64,000 nt of DNA from Prevotella sp. UBA3776 (GCA_002369515.1 DFFM01000024.1:9284-73283); one strand, 5' to 3'. Positions 51,252-61,308 are shown, numbered from the stretch's first letter. The notes: generated by a model not told the origin, from the sequence alone. Made by a program: numbers and translations.

Positions 51252-52063
51252 TTCGGTTGCCAAGGCTTCTGTCGGTTGCGTTCGTGCTTCTTTCGGCCAC
51301 ATTGTTCCTTTCGTGTCTGAAAGATACTTTTGGCGACATCGACTACGGACAACTCTCGTTGCGGAAGCCGGTTTACGAGATGCCCTGCACGGGGCAGCTT
51401 CGGGTGCCCGTATTCTATGGCAGCAAGCGCGTTGCCGTCAGCATGGCCGACACGTCGCTGGCAAAAATGACTTTCCGCACCTACTCCGACATGTACTCCA
51501 ATCTCTGGGAGGAGAACCAAACCGTGAGCATTCTGCTCGAAGGGCGCAATAAAGAGGGCGCAACCTTCGTCGGCGTGAAAGACTTGCGCACACAGGACTC
51601 CGTGGCGTTCAAGCTGCGGTTCACTGCCGGCTACGTGGCGATGCTTGTCAGCCGAAGCACCATTCCTGTTTTCAAGGCCAAGGATCCGCAGATGCTGCTC
51701 TTCATCGACGGTCACATGAATGCCTATCTTTTTCATTTGAAGTCGTTCCAGGCGGTCAGCCAACTGACGGCCAACGAGCTGGCGGCTCGGGGCGCGGTGG
51801 CGTTGGGCGGTGCTGGCAAGAGCCTGAGCGTGAACCTCACATTGGGCGATGCCAAGCTGAATCTGGCTGCTGAACAGGCAGGCTCGGAGGTGCTGGCTTA
51901 TGTGTTCCACATGCTGGGCGTCAAGAGGGATGGCCTGCCTGCTTCCGATGGCACCGCGCCCAAGAACACGTTGATTCGTTTCGTAGATGCCGCCTCCGAC
52001 GGCGAAGTGGATTTCCTTTTGCAGCCGTTGCTGTCCATTCCCGACGGAGTGATGGCAGACTAA
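51248..52063 (+). CDS. Lipoprotein of unknown function, translationally coupled to waaA
   Basis: A 271-residue protein starting in an ATGA overlap with the waaA stop. The signal ends in lipobox LFLSC, followed by LKDTFGDIDYGQL. The remainder is mixed alpha/beta without a domain I recognise; MADTSLAKMTFRTYSD and ILLEGRNKEGATFVGVKDL are typical segments. It is probably outer-membrane anchored. The tight overlap with a lipid A core gene suggests co-expression but not necessarily a shared function. The gene converges on the carbonic anhydrase-like gene with 37 bp between stops. Confidence 0.7.
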   Translation: MIRLPRLLSVAFVLLSATLFLSCLKDTFGDIDYGQLSLRKPVYEMPCTGQLRVPVFYGSKRVAVSMADTSLAKMTFRTYSDMYSNLWEENQTVSILLEGRNKEGATFVGVKDLRTQDSVAFKLRFTAGYVAMLVSRSTIPVFKAKDPQMLLFIDGHMNAYLFHLKSFQAVSQLTANELAARGAVALGGAGKSLSVNLTLGDAKLNLAAEQAGSEVLAYVFHMLGVKRDGLPASDGTAPKNTLIRFVDAASDGEVDFLLQPLLSIPDGVMAD

Positions 52064-52100
52064 TGCGTCATCTACAGATTTTCATCCTTCTTTTTCGTTT

Positions 52101-52613
52101 TCATTCTTCATCCTCCAAATACCATTTGGAGTATTCCACATAGTGGCGGGCATAGGACTCAGCCTGGTCGGGACTGGTTTTCTTGATGAACTTGGCCGGA
52201 ACGCCTCCCCATATCTCGTGAGGGCCTATCACCGTGCGCCCCAGCACCAATGCGCCGGCGGCAACCACGGCGCCTTCGCCCACCACGGCGTTGTCGAGCA
52301 CGGTGCTGCCCATGCCTATCAGGCAGCCGCGCTTCAGTGTGCAGGCATGCACCGTGGCGTTGTGGCCGATGGTGACGTCGTCCTCGATGATGGTGGGGCC
52401 AATCTTGTTGGTCACATGCACCACGGCACCGTCCTGAACGTTCACGCGGTCGCCCATGGTCACCGGGGCCACGTCGCCGCGCACTACGGCATTGAACCAT
52501 ACTGAGCACTCGTCGCCCATCGTCACCTCTCCGACGATGGCCGCGTTTTCGCTGAAATAACACTCTTTGCCCCACTTCGGGGTCAGTCCTTTCACTGATT
52601 TGATGATTGCCAT
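52101..52613 (-). CDS. Gamma-carbonic anhydrase-like hexapeptide-repeat protein
   Basis: A 170-residue left-handed beta-helix protein. The ATG at 52613 precedes AIIKSVKGLTPKWG. Hexapeptide repeats include NAAIVGEVTMGDECSVWFNAVVRGDVA (seen as IVGEVTMGDECSVW), VNVQDGAVVHVTN, TIGHNATVHACTLKRGCLIGMG and GVPAKFIKK. The His positions of the gamma-carbonic anhydrase zinc site are present (VVHVTN, GHNATVHAC). The YrdA/PaaY-type subgroup is likely. Whether it has carbonic anhydrase activity is unknown. Confidence 0.88.
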   Translation of the reverse strand: MAIIKSVKGLTPKWGKECYFSENAAIVGEVTMGDECSVWFNAVVRGDVAPVTMGDRVNVQDGAVVHVTNKIGPTIIEDDVTIGHNATVHACTLKRGCLIGMGSTVLDNAVVGEGAVVAAGALVLGRTVIGPHEIWGGVPAKFIKKTSPDQAESYARHYVEYSKWYLEDEE

Positions 52614-52665
52614 ATTGGTTTCTTCGTTTTTTGCTTTTTGGGATGATTTGCCTTTTGAAGCGGTG

Positions 52666-52673
52666 CAAAGGTA
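52666..52673 (-). promoter_or_regulatory. -7 promoter box (TACCTTTG) of the carbonic anhydrase-like gene
   Basis: TACCTTTG on the minus strand fits TAnnTTTG. The leader to the ATG at 52613 is about 45 nt, which supports the short start over the upstream extension of the frame. Confidence 0.6.
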
Positions 52674-53037
52674 GTCATTTTTCCATATTTTCGTCCTTTC
52701 TGAACCGGGAAAAAAGGCGGCGGCAGGCAAAAAATCAGGTAAGGGCACAAAAAAAGTAACCCCCGTTTCACAACGAGGGCTACCAGAATGAAAACTTACT
52801 TAATTAAACCGCTATTTGTTATTGTTTTATTAGAGAATCTTTATTTTTGAAGTCTTGCATTCGGTTTGAAGTTCCAGAACTGTCAGTGCCGTTTGTGCAA
52901 ATCTGATTTTGTTCTGTTTTTTTATTGCTGCAAATTTAAATAAAAATAGTTTATCTTCCAAAAAAATAGCACAAAAATTTCGATTTTTTCGACAAATTGT
53001 GAATTTTTCTAGTTAAATATTGATGATTTGTTCGTTT

Positions 53038-54711
53038 TTACAGCTTTTCAATGTGCAGCGTCTGGTCGCAATAATCCACTACGGCGTGGCGATGAGTGAT
53101 GAAAATGACGGTTTTTTCGTGCGTTGCCAGTATGTTTTGCAGCAGTTGGCGCTCTGTGTCGGGGTCGAGTGCGCTGGTGGCCTCGTCGAAGAGCATGATG
53201 CTGCGGTTGCGCAGCAGTGCGCGTGCGATGCTGATGCGTTGCGCCTGGCCTTCGCTCAGTCCTCCGCCCGACTCGGTACACAGCGTGTCGAGTCCGTCGG
53301 GCAGGTCGGCCACAAAGTCGGCGCAGGCTGTGTGGAGGGCGGCCAACATCTCCTCGTCGGTGGCATGGAGCTGTCCCAGCCGCAGATTGTCGCGAATGGT
53401 TCCGCTCAGCAGCGTGTTGCCCTGCGGCACATAGACAAAGTTGCAGCGCATGCGGGGTGTCAGTTCCAGCTGCTGGTGGCTGTTGTATATTTCCACCTTG
53501 CCCGACTGTGGGGCAATGAGCGCCAGGATCATGCGCACGAGCGTGGTTTTGCCGGCGCCCGTCTCGCCGAGTATGGCGGTGCAGCTGCCGGGGCGGAAGT
53601 CGAAGCTCAGTCGGTCGATGACGTTCTCGTTGCTGTCGTCGTAGTGATAGGAAGCGTTGCTGATGCGGATGCCGCAGGGGGCGTCCACATTGATGGGGTC
53701 GCCCTGCTCTTCCATCGGGTTTTCCTCCAGTTCCATGAGCCGCTCGGCGGCGGTGAACACGCTGACGAAGGCGGGCACCAGCTTGGTGAGCGAGCGGGCG
53801 GGAGCCTGAATCTTGTTGACCAGCTGCAGGAAGGCCGTCATGCCGCCGAAGGTGAGTGTGCCCGCCGACATGCGCAGGGCACTCCACAAGAAGGCCACCA
53901 GGTAGCCCAGCGCGAAGCCGAAGTTGAGCGCCAGGTTGGAGAGCACCGAGAAACGTGTGCGCCTGACCACATGGCTGCGCAGCTCGCTTTGGGTGTTCTC
54001 CAGCTTGTCCACCATGGCGGCGTCGCTCTCGAGCGTCTTGATGAGCATGCGGTTCTGCACGGTTTCTTGCAGCACGCTTTGCACCTTCGAGTCGCTGTCG
54101 CGCACTTGGCGGGTGAGTTTGCGCATGCGTCCGAAGTAGATGCGGCTGAAGAAGATGAAGACGGGAATCATCACCACGATGATGAGGGCCAGCCGGTGGT
54201 CCATGCTGAACAAGTAGAAGAAGGCTCCCAGGAAGAGCGTCACCGTTGAGAGGGTGCCGGGCAACGTCTCGGTGAGGAAGTTCACCACGTTGTTCACGTC
54301 GCCCTCCAGTCGGTTGATGATGTCGCCGCTGTGCATGCGTTCCTTGCCGTGCCACTCGGAGCGCAGGATGCGGTCGAGCATTCGCTGCTGCATGCGGTTT
54401 TGCGCCTTGATGCCAAGCAGGTTGCGCACCCAGATGCTGCTGATGCTGATGGCGAAGTTGCACAGCACCAGCAGGCCCATGAAAGCCACGGCCCAGTAGA
54501 TGGAGCCTTGTTTGGCGTGCGAGGCCACGTCGATGGCATGCTGCACGGCCCACACCTGCGTCAGGCTCACGGCCACGCCCAGCAGTCCGAGCACGGCGTT
54601 GAGCACGGCTTGCAGTTGGTTGCCGCGCCACGCGCGCCAGAGCCACCGCAGGGTGACTCGCGCACTGTATTTGCTTTTTGGCATTCTGAGGAGTTTTCGC
54701 AGCTGTGTCAT
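53038..54711 (-). CDS. ABC exporter, fused permease and ATPase
   Basis: A 557-residue half-transporter. Six membrane helices occupy residues 30-310 (for example VLGLLGVAVSLTQVW, AVAFMGLLVLCNFAISISSI, LALIIVVMIPVFIFFSRIYF). The nucleotide-binding domain has Walker A LGETGAGKTTLVRM near 375, Q-loop VYVPQGNTLLSGTIRDNL, signature LSEGQAQRISIARALL (Glu replacing the usual Gly) near 470, Walker B RSIMLFDEATSALD and H-loop IFITHRH. The substrate is unknown; lipid, peptide or drug exporters share this form. It begins 3 nt after the NAD kinase stop, so the two are co-transcribed. Confidence 0.93.
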   Translation of the reverse strand: MTQLRKLLRMPKSKYSARVTLRWLWRAWRGNQLQAVLNAVLGLLGVAVSLTQVWAVQHAIDVASHAKQGSIYWAVAFMGLLVLCNFAISISSIWVRNLLGIKAQNRMQQRMLDRILRSEWHGKERMHSGDIINRLEGDVNNVVNFLTETLPGTLSTVTLFLGAFFYLFSMDHRLALIIVVMIPVFIFFSRIYFGRMRKLTRQVRDSDSKVQSVLQETVQNRMLIKTLESDAAMVDKLENTQSELRSHVVRRTRFSVLSNLALNFGFALGYLVAFLWSALRMSAGTLTFGGMTAFLQLVNKIQAPARSLTKLVPAFVSVFTAAERLMELEENPMEEQGDPINVDAPCGIRISNASYHYDDSNENVIDRLSFDFRPGSCTAILGETGAGKTTLVRMILALIAPQSGKVEIYNSHQQLELTPRMRCNFVYVPQGNTLLSGTIRDNLRLGQLHATDEEMLAALHTACADFVADLPDGLDTLCTESGGGLSEGQAQRISIARALLRNRSIMLFDEATSALDPDTERQLLQNILATHEKTVIFITHRHAVVDYCDQTLHIEKL

Positions 54712-54714
54712 CTT

Positions 54715-55602
54715 TCAGTCTCTTTTGTCCATGCCCCACATCATTTTCTCGCGCAGGGTGGCATAGTATTTTCGTCCGCTCCGTTTGGCAATCCTAATAT
54801 AATAAGGTGCTTTGCGTATGGTGAGCCGGGTGCCTTCCGAGCATTTCTGCGAGCGTCCGTCAATGGCGATGAGGAAGTTGTGCGAGCGGCTCTCTACGGT
54901 GAGTGTTATCTCTGCATCGTCGGGAATCACCACGGGCCTTATGTTCAGACTGTGGGGAGCCACCGCCGTGAGACACATCACGCCCGTTTGCGGCACGATG
55001 ATGGGGCCGCCGTTTGAGAGCGAGTAGGCCGTTGAGCCTGTGGGAGTGCTCACGATGAGACCGTCGGCCTGGTAGGTGGCCAGATAGTCGCCGTTGATGC
55101 TGGTGCGTATGGAAATCATCGAGGCGTTGTCGCGCTTCAGCACGGCAATGTCGTTCAGGGCCTTGGGGCAGATGGCCAGGGGCTCGCCGTCGGTATCCAC
55201 CTGGATGACGGCATGCTTCTCCACTTCGTAGTCGCCCGTGTAGAGGGCGCGGATGGCAGGGCTGATTTCCTCGGGCCCCACATCGGCCAAAAATCCCAGG
55301 CGCCCCATGTTGATGCCCATCACGGGAATGTTCTTTTCGCCCACGAAATGGGCCGTCTTCAGGAACGTGCCGTCGCCGCCCATGGAAAGGGCGAAGTCGG
55401 CTTCGAAGTCGTTGCCGTCGATGATGCGTGTGGGCTGTACGTTGAAGCGTTGCTGGGCGGCGAGAAACTCGTAGTACTCGCGCTCCACGTAGATGTCTGC
55501 CCCGAGTTGGGCGAGCATCGTCAGTATTTTCTGTATGGAAGCCGACTTCTTGGCCTGATAGACGTTGCCAAAAAGGGCGAATCTCAGTTTTTTTGCCGTC
55601 AT
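54715..55602 (-). CDS. nadK: NAD kinase
   Basis: A 295-residue cytoplasmic enzyme phosphorylating NAD to NADP. The start at 55602 (MTAKKLRFALFGN) is chosen because the longer frame crosses the promoter. Signature SMGGDGTFLKTAHF near residue 80 (GGDGT), GINMGRLGFLADV, and DGLIVSTPTGSTAYSLSNGGPI near 175 with the catalytic and NAD-binding residues are intact. It is transcribed together with the ABC exporter. Confidence 0.97.
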   Translation of the reverse strand: MTAKKLRFALFGNVYQAKKSASIQKILTMLAQLGADIYVEREYYEFLAAQQRFNVQPTRIIDGNDFEADFALSMGGDGTFLKTAHFVGEKNIPVMGINMGRLGFLADVGPEEISPAIRALYTGDYEVEKHAVIQVDTDGEPLAICPKALNDIAVLKRDNASMISIRTSINGDYLATYQADGLIVSTPTGSTAYSLSNGGPIIVPQTGVMCLTAVAPHSLNIRPVVIPDDAEITLTVESRSHNFLIAIDGRSQKCSEGTRLTIRKAPYYIRIAKRSGRKYYATLREKMMWGMDKRD

Positions 55603-55660
55603 AAATGCCTGTTTTGAAATCTTTCTGCCCACAATGTGTGGTTGAATGCAAAACATTTTG

Positions 55661-55668
55661 TATTTTTG
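55661..55668 (+). promoter_or_regulatory. -7 promoter box (TATTTTTG) of pdxJ
   Basis: TATTTTTG fits TAnnTTTG, with a TTG at 55642-55644 on the upstream side. The leader to the ATG at 55736 is about 60 nt. Confidence 0.6.
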
Positions 55669-55688
55669 CATCGTATAAAAACGTAGTG

Positions 55689-55696
55689 CAAAAATA
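55689..55696 (-). promoter_or_regulatory. -7 promoter box (TATTTTTG) of the nadK-ABC operon
   Basis: TATTTTTG on the minus strand is the same octamer as the pdxJ box, facing the other way. The two boxes are only about 20 bp apart and face each other, so the two transcripts would overlap at their 5' ends. Confidence 0.55.
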
Positions 55697-55735
55697 ATCA
55701 ATTTTAGCGAATTGACATACTAAATCGACCGAAAA

Positions 55736-56449
55736 ATGACGAAATTGAGCGTAAACATCAATAAGGTGGCCACTTTGCGTAACGCGCGAGGGGGCAACAA
55801 TCCCAATGTGCTCCAAGTGGCTCTCGACTGCGAGCGGTTTGGAGCCCAGGGCATCACCGTCCATCCCAGGCCCGACGAACGCCACATCCGCTATCAGGAT
55901 GTGCGCGATTTGCGCCCCCGTGTCACCACCGAGTTCAACATTGAGGGCAACCCCATTGAAAAATACACCGACTTGGTGCTCGAGGTGCATCCTGACCAGG
56001 TGACGCTCGTGCCCGACGGAAACGACCAGATAACGAGCAACCACGGGTGGGACACCGTGGAGAACCGTTCGTTCCTGACCGACATTGTGGGAAGGTTCAA
56101 CGAGGCGGGCATCCGCACCAGCATCTTCGTCGATGCCAATCCACGCATGGTGGAGGCCGCCCGTGAGTGTGGTGCCGCCCGTGTGGAACTTTACACCGAA
56201 CCTTACGCAGCCAACTATGCCCGCGACCGCGAAGAGGCCATCCGTCCCTTCATCGATGCTGCCATTGCCGCCCGCGAGGTGGGGCTCGGACTCAACGCCG
56301 GCCACGACTTGAGTCTAGAGAACCTGGCCTTCTACCACCAGATGATTCCCTGGACCGACGAGGTGAGCATCGGCCACGCCGTCATCTGCGACGCCCTCTA
56401 TCTGGGGCTCCAGGAAACCATCCGCCGCTACCTGGACTGCCTGAAGTAG
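55736..56449 (+). CDS. pdxJ: Pyridoxine 5'-phosphate synthase
   Basis: A 237-residue TIM-barrel enzyme forming pyridoxine 5'-phosphate from 1-deoxyxylulose 5-phosphate and 3-amino-2-oxopropyl phosphate. [19 protein letters not shown] (N-terminus), [18 protein letters not shown] (catalytic His and Arg), [21 protein letters not shown] and [12 protein letters not shown] are all diagnostic. The length is standard. It diverges from nadK. Confidence 0.98.
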   Translation: MTKLSVNINKVATLRNARGGNNPNVLQVALDCERFGAQGITVHPRPDERHIRYQDVRDLRPRVTTEFNIEGNPIEKYTDLVLEVHPDQVTLVPDGNDQITSNHGWDTVENRSFLTDIVGRFNEAGIRTSIFVDANPRMVEAARECGAARVELYTEPYAANYARDREEAIRPFIDAAIAAREVGLGLNAGHDLSLENLAFYHQMIPWTDEVSIGHAVICDALYLGLQETIRRYLDCLK

Positions 56450-56626
56450 TGGAAACGCTTCGGACGTTGCAGAAACAATCCCGCGAGACGGCAAAATAAC
56501 TCACGGCAATACGCGCAAATTTTCTGGAGAATCTGCACGTAAAACCGAGGAATGGAAAAGAGCGCCTGAAACGGGGGCCGCGAAGTGAAGAAAAAACAAT
56601 TTAACCTTAACAAACAAATAGTGACT

Positions 56627-57196
56627 ATGGCAAAAGTTTATATGTTCCTGGCCCAGGGGTTCGAAGACATCGAAGCCCTGATTCCGCTCGACGTGCTGCG
56701 TCGCGGTGGCGTTGACGTGAACACGGTGAGCATCACCGACCAAAACCTGGTGGAGTCGGCCCACGGAGTGGCCTTGCTGGCCGACTGGACGTTCAACGAA
56801 TGTGACCTGAGCGACGCCGACCTGCTGATGCTGCCCGGCGGCATGCCCGGAGCCACCAACCTGAATGCCCACAAGGGACTGAAAGAGGCCCTTGTGAAGC
56901 AGAACGAGCGTGGCGGCCTTATTTCGGCCATCTGCGCCGCTCCGCTGGTGCTGGGCGGGCTGGGCCTGCTCGATGGTCGCCGTGCCACGTGCTATCCCGG
57001 TTTCGAGCAGACGCTCACGGGTGCCACCTATACGGCTGAACTCTGCACCGTTGACGGCAACATCACCACCGGCGAGGGGCCGGCAGCCGCGTTCCCCTAC
57101 GCCTACACGCTGCTGGCGCGGCTCACCGACCAGGCTACAGCCGACGCCGTGGCCGAGGGCATGCGTTTCGTTCACCTGATGAGCGGCGAAGCATAG
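56627..57196 (+). CDS. DJ-1/PfpI-family protein (YajL-like)
   Basis: A 189-residue cytoplasmic protein of the DJ-1/ThiJ superfamily. The ATG at 56627 precedes AKVYMFLAQGFEDIEA, which carries the conserved Glu of the active site. LMLPGGMPGATNL near residue 70 and LISAICAAPLVLGGLGLL near 100 (nucleophile-elbow Cys) are typical. Proposed family roles include chaperone and glyoxalase/deglycase activity; which applies is unknown. The 177 bp upstream contain a variant of the AAATTTTCT intergenic motif and no clear -7 box. Confidence 0.9.
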   Translation: MAKVYMFLAQGFEDIEALIPLDVLRRGGVDVNTVSITDQNLVESAHGVALLADWTFNECDLSDADLLMLPGGMPGATNLNAHKGLKEALVKQNERGGLISAICAAPLVLGGLGLLDGRRATCYPGFEQTLTGATYTAELCTVDGNITTGEGPAAAFPYAYTLLARLTDQATADAVAEGMRFVHLMSGEA

Positions 57197-57248
57197 AAGG
57201 CGGACGCCAGACGGACGATTTACGTAGAATCCGTAAAAACTAGAAACA

Positions 57249-57941
57249 TTGGACTATATCATCATTCTGGCGGGCGGCAAAGGCCTCCGCATGGGGGCTG
57301 ATGTGCCCAAGCAGTTCCTGCCCGTCGGCGGGAAACCCATACTCATGCGCACCATCGAGCGTTTTCGCGAGTATTCGCCCACGCTCAACATCATCCTCGT
57401 GTTGCCCGCGGCGCAACATGAATACTGGCATGGGTTGTGCAGCGAGTATGGCTTCCGTGTCAGCTGTGCCGTGGCCACCGGCGGCCCCACGCGTTTCCAT
57501 TCCATCAAGAATGGGCTCGCGCTCATTCCCGACGATGCTCAGGGGGTTGTCGGAGTACACGATGGGGTGCGTCCCTTTCCGTCGCTCCGTGTGATTGCCG
57601 ACTGCTATGCCACGGCGCGCCGGTGCGGAACGGCAGTCCCCGTGGTGAAGGTGGTCGAGACGGTGCGCCATCTCGTGGCTGGCGCCGACGGAGAGACGAA
57701 AGAGTCGGTCACCGTGCCCCGCGACGACTACCGGCTGGTGCAGACGCCACAAATGTTCGACATTCAGTTGCACAAACGCGCCTACGCCCAGGACTATACC
57801 GACGATTTCACCGACGACGCGTCGGTGGTGGAGGCTTTGGGCCACACCATTGCGCTGGTGGAGGGCAACCGCGAGAACATCAAGATAACCACCCCCTTCG
57901 ACATGGTGGTGGCCGAGGCCTTGGCATCCATGGAAAAGTAA
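57249..57941 (+). CDS. ispD: 2-C-methyl-D-erythritol 4-phosphate cytidylyltransferase
   Basis: A 230-residue enzyme of the non-mevalonate isoprenoid pathway. The only possible start after the last in-frame stop (57234) is the TTG at 57249, immediately before [20 protein letters not shown], which is the nucleotide-binding loop. [15 protein letters not shown] and [11 protein letters not shown] with [15 protein letters not shown] near the C-terminus are diagnostic. It lies between the DJ-1 and recG genes, likely in one transcript. Confidence 0.96.
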   Translation: MDYIIILAGGKGLRMGADVPKQFLPVGGKPILMRTIERFREYSPTLNIILVLPAAQHEYWHGLCSEYGFRVSCAVATGGPTRFHSIKNGLALIPDDAQGVVGVHDGVRPFPSLRVIADCYATARRCGTAVPVVKVVETVRHLVAGADGETKESVTVPRDDYRLVQTPQMFDIQLHKRAYAQDYTDDFTDDASVVEALGHTIALVEGNRENIKITTPFDMVVAEALASMEK

Positions 57942-58011
57942 CTGCCACTCCAACGTCGTCCACCCTTCATCACAACGTCATCCACCCTTCATCATCCGTC
58001 ATTCATCATCC

Positions 58012-60111
58012 ATGTACGACTTGCTGCAACAGGACATCAAGTATCTGCCAGGTGTCGGTCCGCGGAGGAAAGACATCCTGAGCAAGGAACTGGGCATCGA
58101 GACCTTCGGTGACCTGTTGGAATATTATCCCTACAAATATGTTGACCGCAGCAAGATTTACCGCATCGGCGAACTGTCGGGCGAACTGCCTTTCGTGCAG
58201 ATAAGGGGCTACGTGCTCAGTTTCGACGAGTACGAAATGGGGCCGCGCCGCAAACGCATTGTGGCCCACTTCAGCGACCATACGGGCGTGGCCGACTTGG
58301 TGTGGTTCCGTGGTACACAGTATGTCTATAACACCGTGCAGGTGGGCAAAGAGTACATCGTCTTCGGCAAACCGACGGTCTATAACGGCCGCTATCAGTT
58401 TGCCCATCCCGAGGTGGAGAAGGCCGACGAGGTGGAACTCTCCGAAATGGGCATGCAACCCTACTACGTCACCACCGAGAAGATGAAGAACACGGGGCTC
58501 ACGTCGCGCACCATCGAGAAACTCACCAAGAGCATGCTCGAGCGCATGAGTCAGCCGCTGCCCGAAACACTGCCGCCTTTCATCGTCAACCGGCTGAAGA
58601 TGGTGTCGCGCGACACGGCCTACCGCCACATCCACTATCCCAAATCGCTCGACGAGCTGCAGCACGCCCAGGTGAGGCTCAAGTTCGAGGAATTGTTCTA
58701 CGTGCAGCTTAATATATTAAGGTACGCGAGCGACCAGCGGCGCAAGTATCGAGGCTATGTGTTCCAGCACGTGGGACGGCATTTCAACACGTTCTACCAC
58801 GAACATCTTCCCTTCTCGCTCACCAATGCGCAGAAGCGCGTCATCCGAGAGATTCGCCAAGACACGTGCAGCGGACGGCAGATGAACCGCCTGCTGCAGG
58901 GCGACGTGGGGTCGGGCAAAACGCTCGTGGCGCTCATGACCATGCTCATTGCCCTTGACAACGATTTCCAAGCCTGCATCATGGCTCCTACGGAAATCCT
59001 GGCCGAACAGCACCTTGCCACCATCAACAGCTTTCTCGGCGGCATGGACATCCGCGTAGAACTGCTCACGGGCATGGTGAAGGGAAAACGGCGCCAGCAG
59101 GTGCTCGACGGACTGGCCGACGGCAGCGTACAGATTTTGGTGGGCACCCACGCCGTGATAGAGGACTGGGTGCAGTTCCGTCGGTTGGGCATGGTGGTCA
59201 TCGACGAGCAGCACCGCTTCGGCGTGGCCCAGCGCGCCAAGCTCTGGGGCAAGAGCCAGAATCCGCCCCATGTGCTGGTGATGACGGCTACGCCCATCCC
59301 GCGCACCCTGGCCATGACCATCTACGGCGACTTGGACGTGAGCGTCATCGACGAACTGCCGCCGGGACGCAAACCTGTGGTCACCCTGCACAAGTACGAC
59401 AATCAGACCACCAGCCTCTACAACGGCATCCGCCAGCAGATACGCCAGGGAAGGCAGGTATATATCGTGTTCCCCCTGATACAGGAAAGCGAGAAGATGG
59501 ATTTGCAGAATCTGGAAGAGGGGTTCAAGGTGCTTGTCGAAGCTTTCCCCGAGTTCCGCCTGAGCAAGGTCCACGGGCGCATGAAGTCGAAAGACAAGGA
59601 GACCGAGATGCAGCGGTTCGTCAGTGGCGAAACGCAAATCCTGGTGGCCACCACCGTCATCGAGGTGGGCGTCAATGTGCCCAATGCCTCGGTCATGATC
59701 ATTCTCGACGCCCAACGGTTCGGCCTGTCGCAGCTCCATCAGCTGCGCGGAAGGGTGGGGCGAGGGGCCGACCAGAGCTTCTGCATCCTGGTGACCAACC
59801 ACAAGCTGACCGACATTACGCGCAAGCGCATCGACATCATGTGCGACACCAACGACGGTTTCCGCATAGCCGAGGCCGACCTCAAGCTGCGCGGCCCGGG
59901 CGACTTGGAAGGCACCCAGCAAAGCGGCATGGCCTTCGACCTGAAAATTGCCGACATCGCCCGTGATGGGCAAATCGTGCAGATGGCACGCGACGAGGCG
60001 CAGCAAATCATAGAGACCGACCCCACATGCGAAAAAACAGAGTACCAGATGCTGTGGAACCGGCTGCGCGAACTGCGCAAATCAAACATCAACTGGGCGG
60101 CCATTTCATGA
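58012..60111 (+). CDS. recG: ATP-dependent DNA helicase RecG
   Basis: A 699-residue branch-migration helicase for fork regression. The wedge/OB domain (LPGVGPRRKDIL; GYVLSFDEYEMG) is N-terminal. Walker A LLQGDVGSGKTLVALM is near residue 300, DEQH box VVIDEQHRFGVAQR near 395, and MTATPIPRTLAMTIYGDLDVS, QLRGRVGRGADQSFC and the C-terminal TRG-type motif DLKLRGPGDLEGTQQSG follow. It starts 70 bp after ispD; the gap holds short CATCCACCCTTCATC direct repeats. Confidence 0.98.
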   Translation: MYDLLQQDIKYLPGVGPRRKDILSKELGIETFGDLLEYYPYKYVDRSKIYRIGELSGELPFVQIRGYVLSFDEYEMGPRRKRIVAHFSDHTGVADLVWFRGTQYVYNTVQVGKEYIVFGKPTVYNGRYQFAHPEVEKADEVELSEMGMQPYYVTTEKMKNTGLTSRTIEKLTKSMLERMSQPLPETLPPFIVNRLKMVSRDTAYRHIHYPKSLDELQHAQVRLKFEELFYVQLNILRYASDQRRKYRGYVFQHVGRHFNTFYHEHLPFSLTNAQKRVIREIRQDTCSGRQMNRLLQGDVGSGKTLVALMTMLIALDNDFQACIMAPTEILAEQHLATINSFLGGMDIRVELLTGMVKGKRRQQVLDGLADGSVQILVGTHAVIEDWVQFRRLGMVVIDEQHRFGVAQRAKLWGKSQNPPHVLVMTATPIPRTLAMTIYGDLDVSVIDELPPGRKPVVTLHKYDNQTTSLYNGIRQQIRQGRQVYIVFPLIQESEKMDLQNLEEGFKVLVEAFPEFRLSKVHGRMKSKDKETEMQRFVSGETQILVATTVIEVGVNVPNASVMIILDAQRFGLSQLHQLRGRVGRGADQSFCILVTNHKLTDITRKRIDIMCDTNDGFRIAEADLKLRGPGDLEGTQQSGMAFDLKIADIARDGQIVQMARDEAQQIIETDPTCEKTEYQMLWNRLRELRKSNINWAAIS

Positions 60112-60195
60112 TTTTCTGAATCCTAAAAGATTTTGTTTTGTGTTAAATAGACAATAAAAACTGTTAACGCGCACTCGGATTTGAGTTTTTTTTAT

Positions 60196-60203
60196 TATCT
60201 TTG
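60196..60203 (+). promoter_or_regulatory. -7 promoter box (TATCTTTG) of the M23/LysM gene
   Basis: TATCTTTG fits TAnnTTTG. The leader to the ATG at 60302 is about 95 nt. The rest of the 190 bp gap after recG shows nothing else of note. Confidence 0.6.
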
Positions 60204-60301
60204 CACCGTATTTTTACATAATCGATGGGTGCTCTTCTTGCCCAACGCTTATTGAATTTTAACTTTGGTCGTAATGACTGACCCAAACAACCGTATATAT
60301 T

Positions 60302-61258
60302 ATGAGTTTAGAAAAAAGTATTAAGACATTTGTCATATCTGCCCTTTTCGTATTAATAGCCGTACCCTCGATGGCACAGGATCTGCTGGCGCGCCAGGCT
60401 CCTGTTGACCGAAAGATGAGAATAGCCGATACTATCTCGATGGAGATAAACTATACGCTGGCTGTTGAGGAAACCATGGAAGAATGGCAGAATACTTTTA
60501 CCCGACATACCAAATCACTCCCCGAATCATTCAAAATCGATCTTACTCACTTCTGCATGCCTACGCCGAGCCGCGTCATCACGTCGAATTTCGGTGCCCG
60601 TTGGGGACGCATGCACAAGGGACTTGACATCAAGGTGTATGTGGGCGACACCATTCGCGCCGCATGGAGTGGAAAAGTGAGAATTGTGAAATATGAGGCC
60701 GCCGGATATGGCAAATATGTGGTGATTCAGCACTACAACGGACTGGAAACCATCTACGCCCACATGTCGAAGCATCTGGTGCGCGAAGGCGAGACCGTTC
60801 GAGCAGGCGAACCCATCGGACTGGGCGGCAACACCGGTCGAAGCACTGGTTCGCACCTGCATTTCGAAACACGCTACAAGGGCATTGCCCTCAACCCGGC
60901 GCTGATGTTCGACTTCCGCGCACAGGACGTTACCGGCGACTACTACGTCTATAACCGCAGCACCTACAACCGCGACTCCAACGAAGCCAGCCGTCTGCGC
61001 GGCAAGCGCGGCAATGGCGGCTACACCCGCAGCGAGGTCATCGGAACGGCTCGTGCCGCACAAGAGGAGCGTTCGTCCAACAGAGTGGTTGCGCAGACCA
61101 TGGACAACAGCAGCAAACAGTACCACAAGGTGGTTTCCGGCGAGACGCTCTATTCCATTTCGCGCACTCGTGGCGTGTCGGTGGACGAACTCTGCCGCCT
61201 GAACAACCTGAGAAAGAACACCAAGGTGCGTGTTGGTCAGATTATCCGCTACTCTTAA
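60302..61258 (+). CDS. M23-family metalloendopeptidase with C-terminal LysM
   Basis: A 318-residue exported cell-wall hydrolase. The signal peptide ends PSMAQ. The M23 lysostaphin-like domain (about residues 90-205) has the zinc residues in RMHKGLDIKV (H and D) and GSHLHFETRYKG (HxH). A low-complexity Arg/Ser/Asn linker follows, then a C-terminal LysM (YHKVVSGETLYSISRTRGVS, residues about 270-318) for peptidoglycan binding. It has its own promoter and terminator. It probably trims peptide cross-links during growth or division. Confidence 0.93.
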   Translation: MSLEKSIKTFVISALFVLIAVPSMAQDLLARQAPVDRKMRIADTISMEINYTLAVEETMEEWQNTFTRHTKSLPESFKIDLTHFCMPTPSRVITSNFGARWGRMHKGLDIKVYVGDTIRAAWSGKVRIVKYEAAGYGKYVVIQHYNGLETIYAHMSKHLVREGETVRAGEPIGLGGNTGRSTGSHLHFETRYKGIALNPALMFDFRAQDVTGDYYVYNRSTYNRDSNEASRLRGKRGNGGYTRSEVIGTARAAQEERSSNRVVAQTMDNSSKQYHKVVSGETLYSISRTRGVSVDELCRLNNLRKNTKVRVGQIIRYS

Positions 61259-61308
61259 AAAAACAGAAAAAAATTCTTATATCATAAGATAATAAATCAC
61301 CTGCGAAG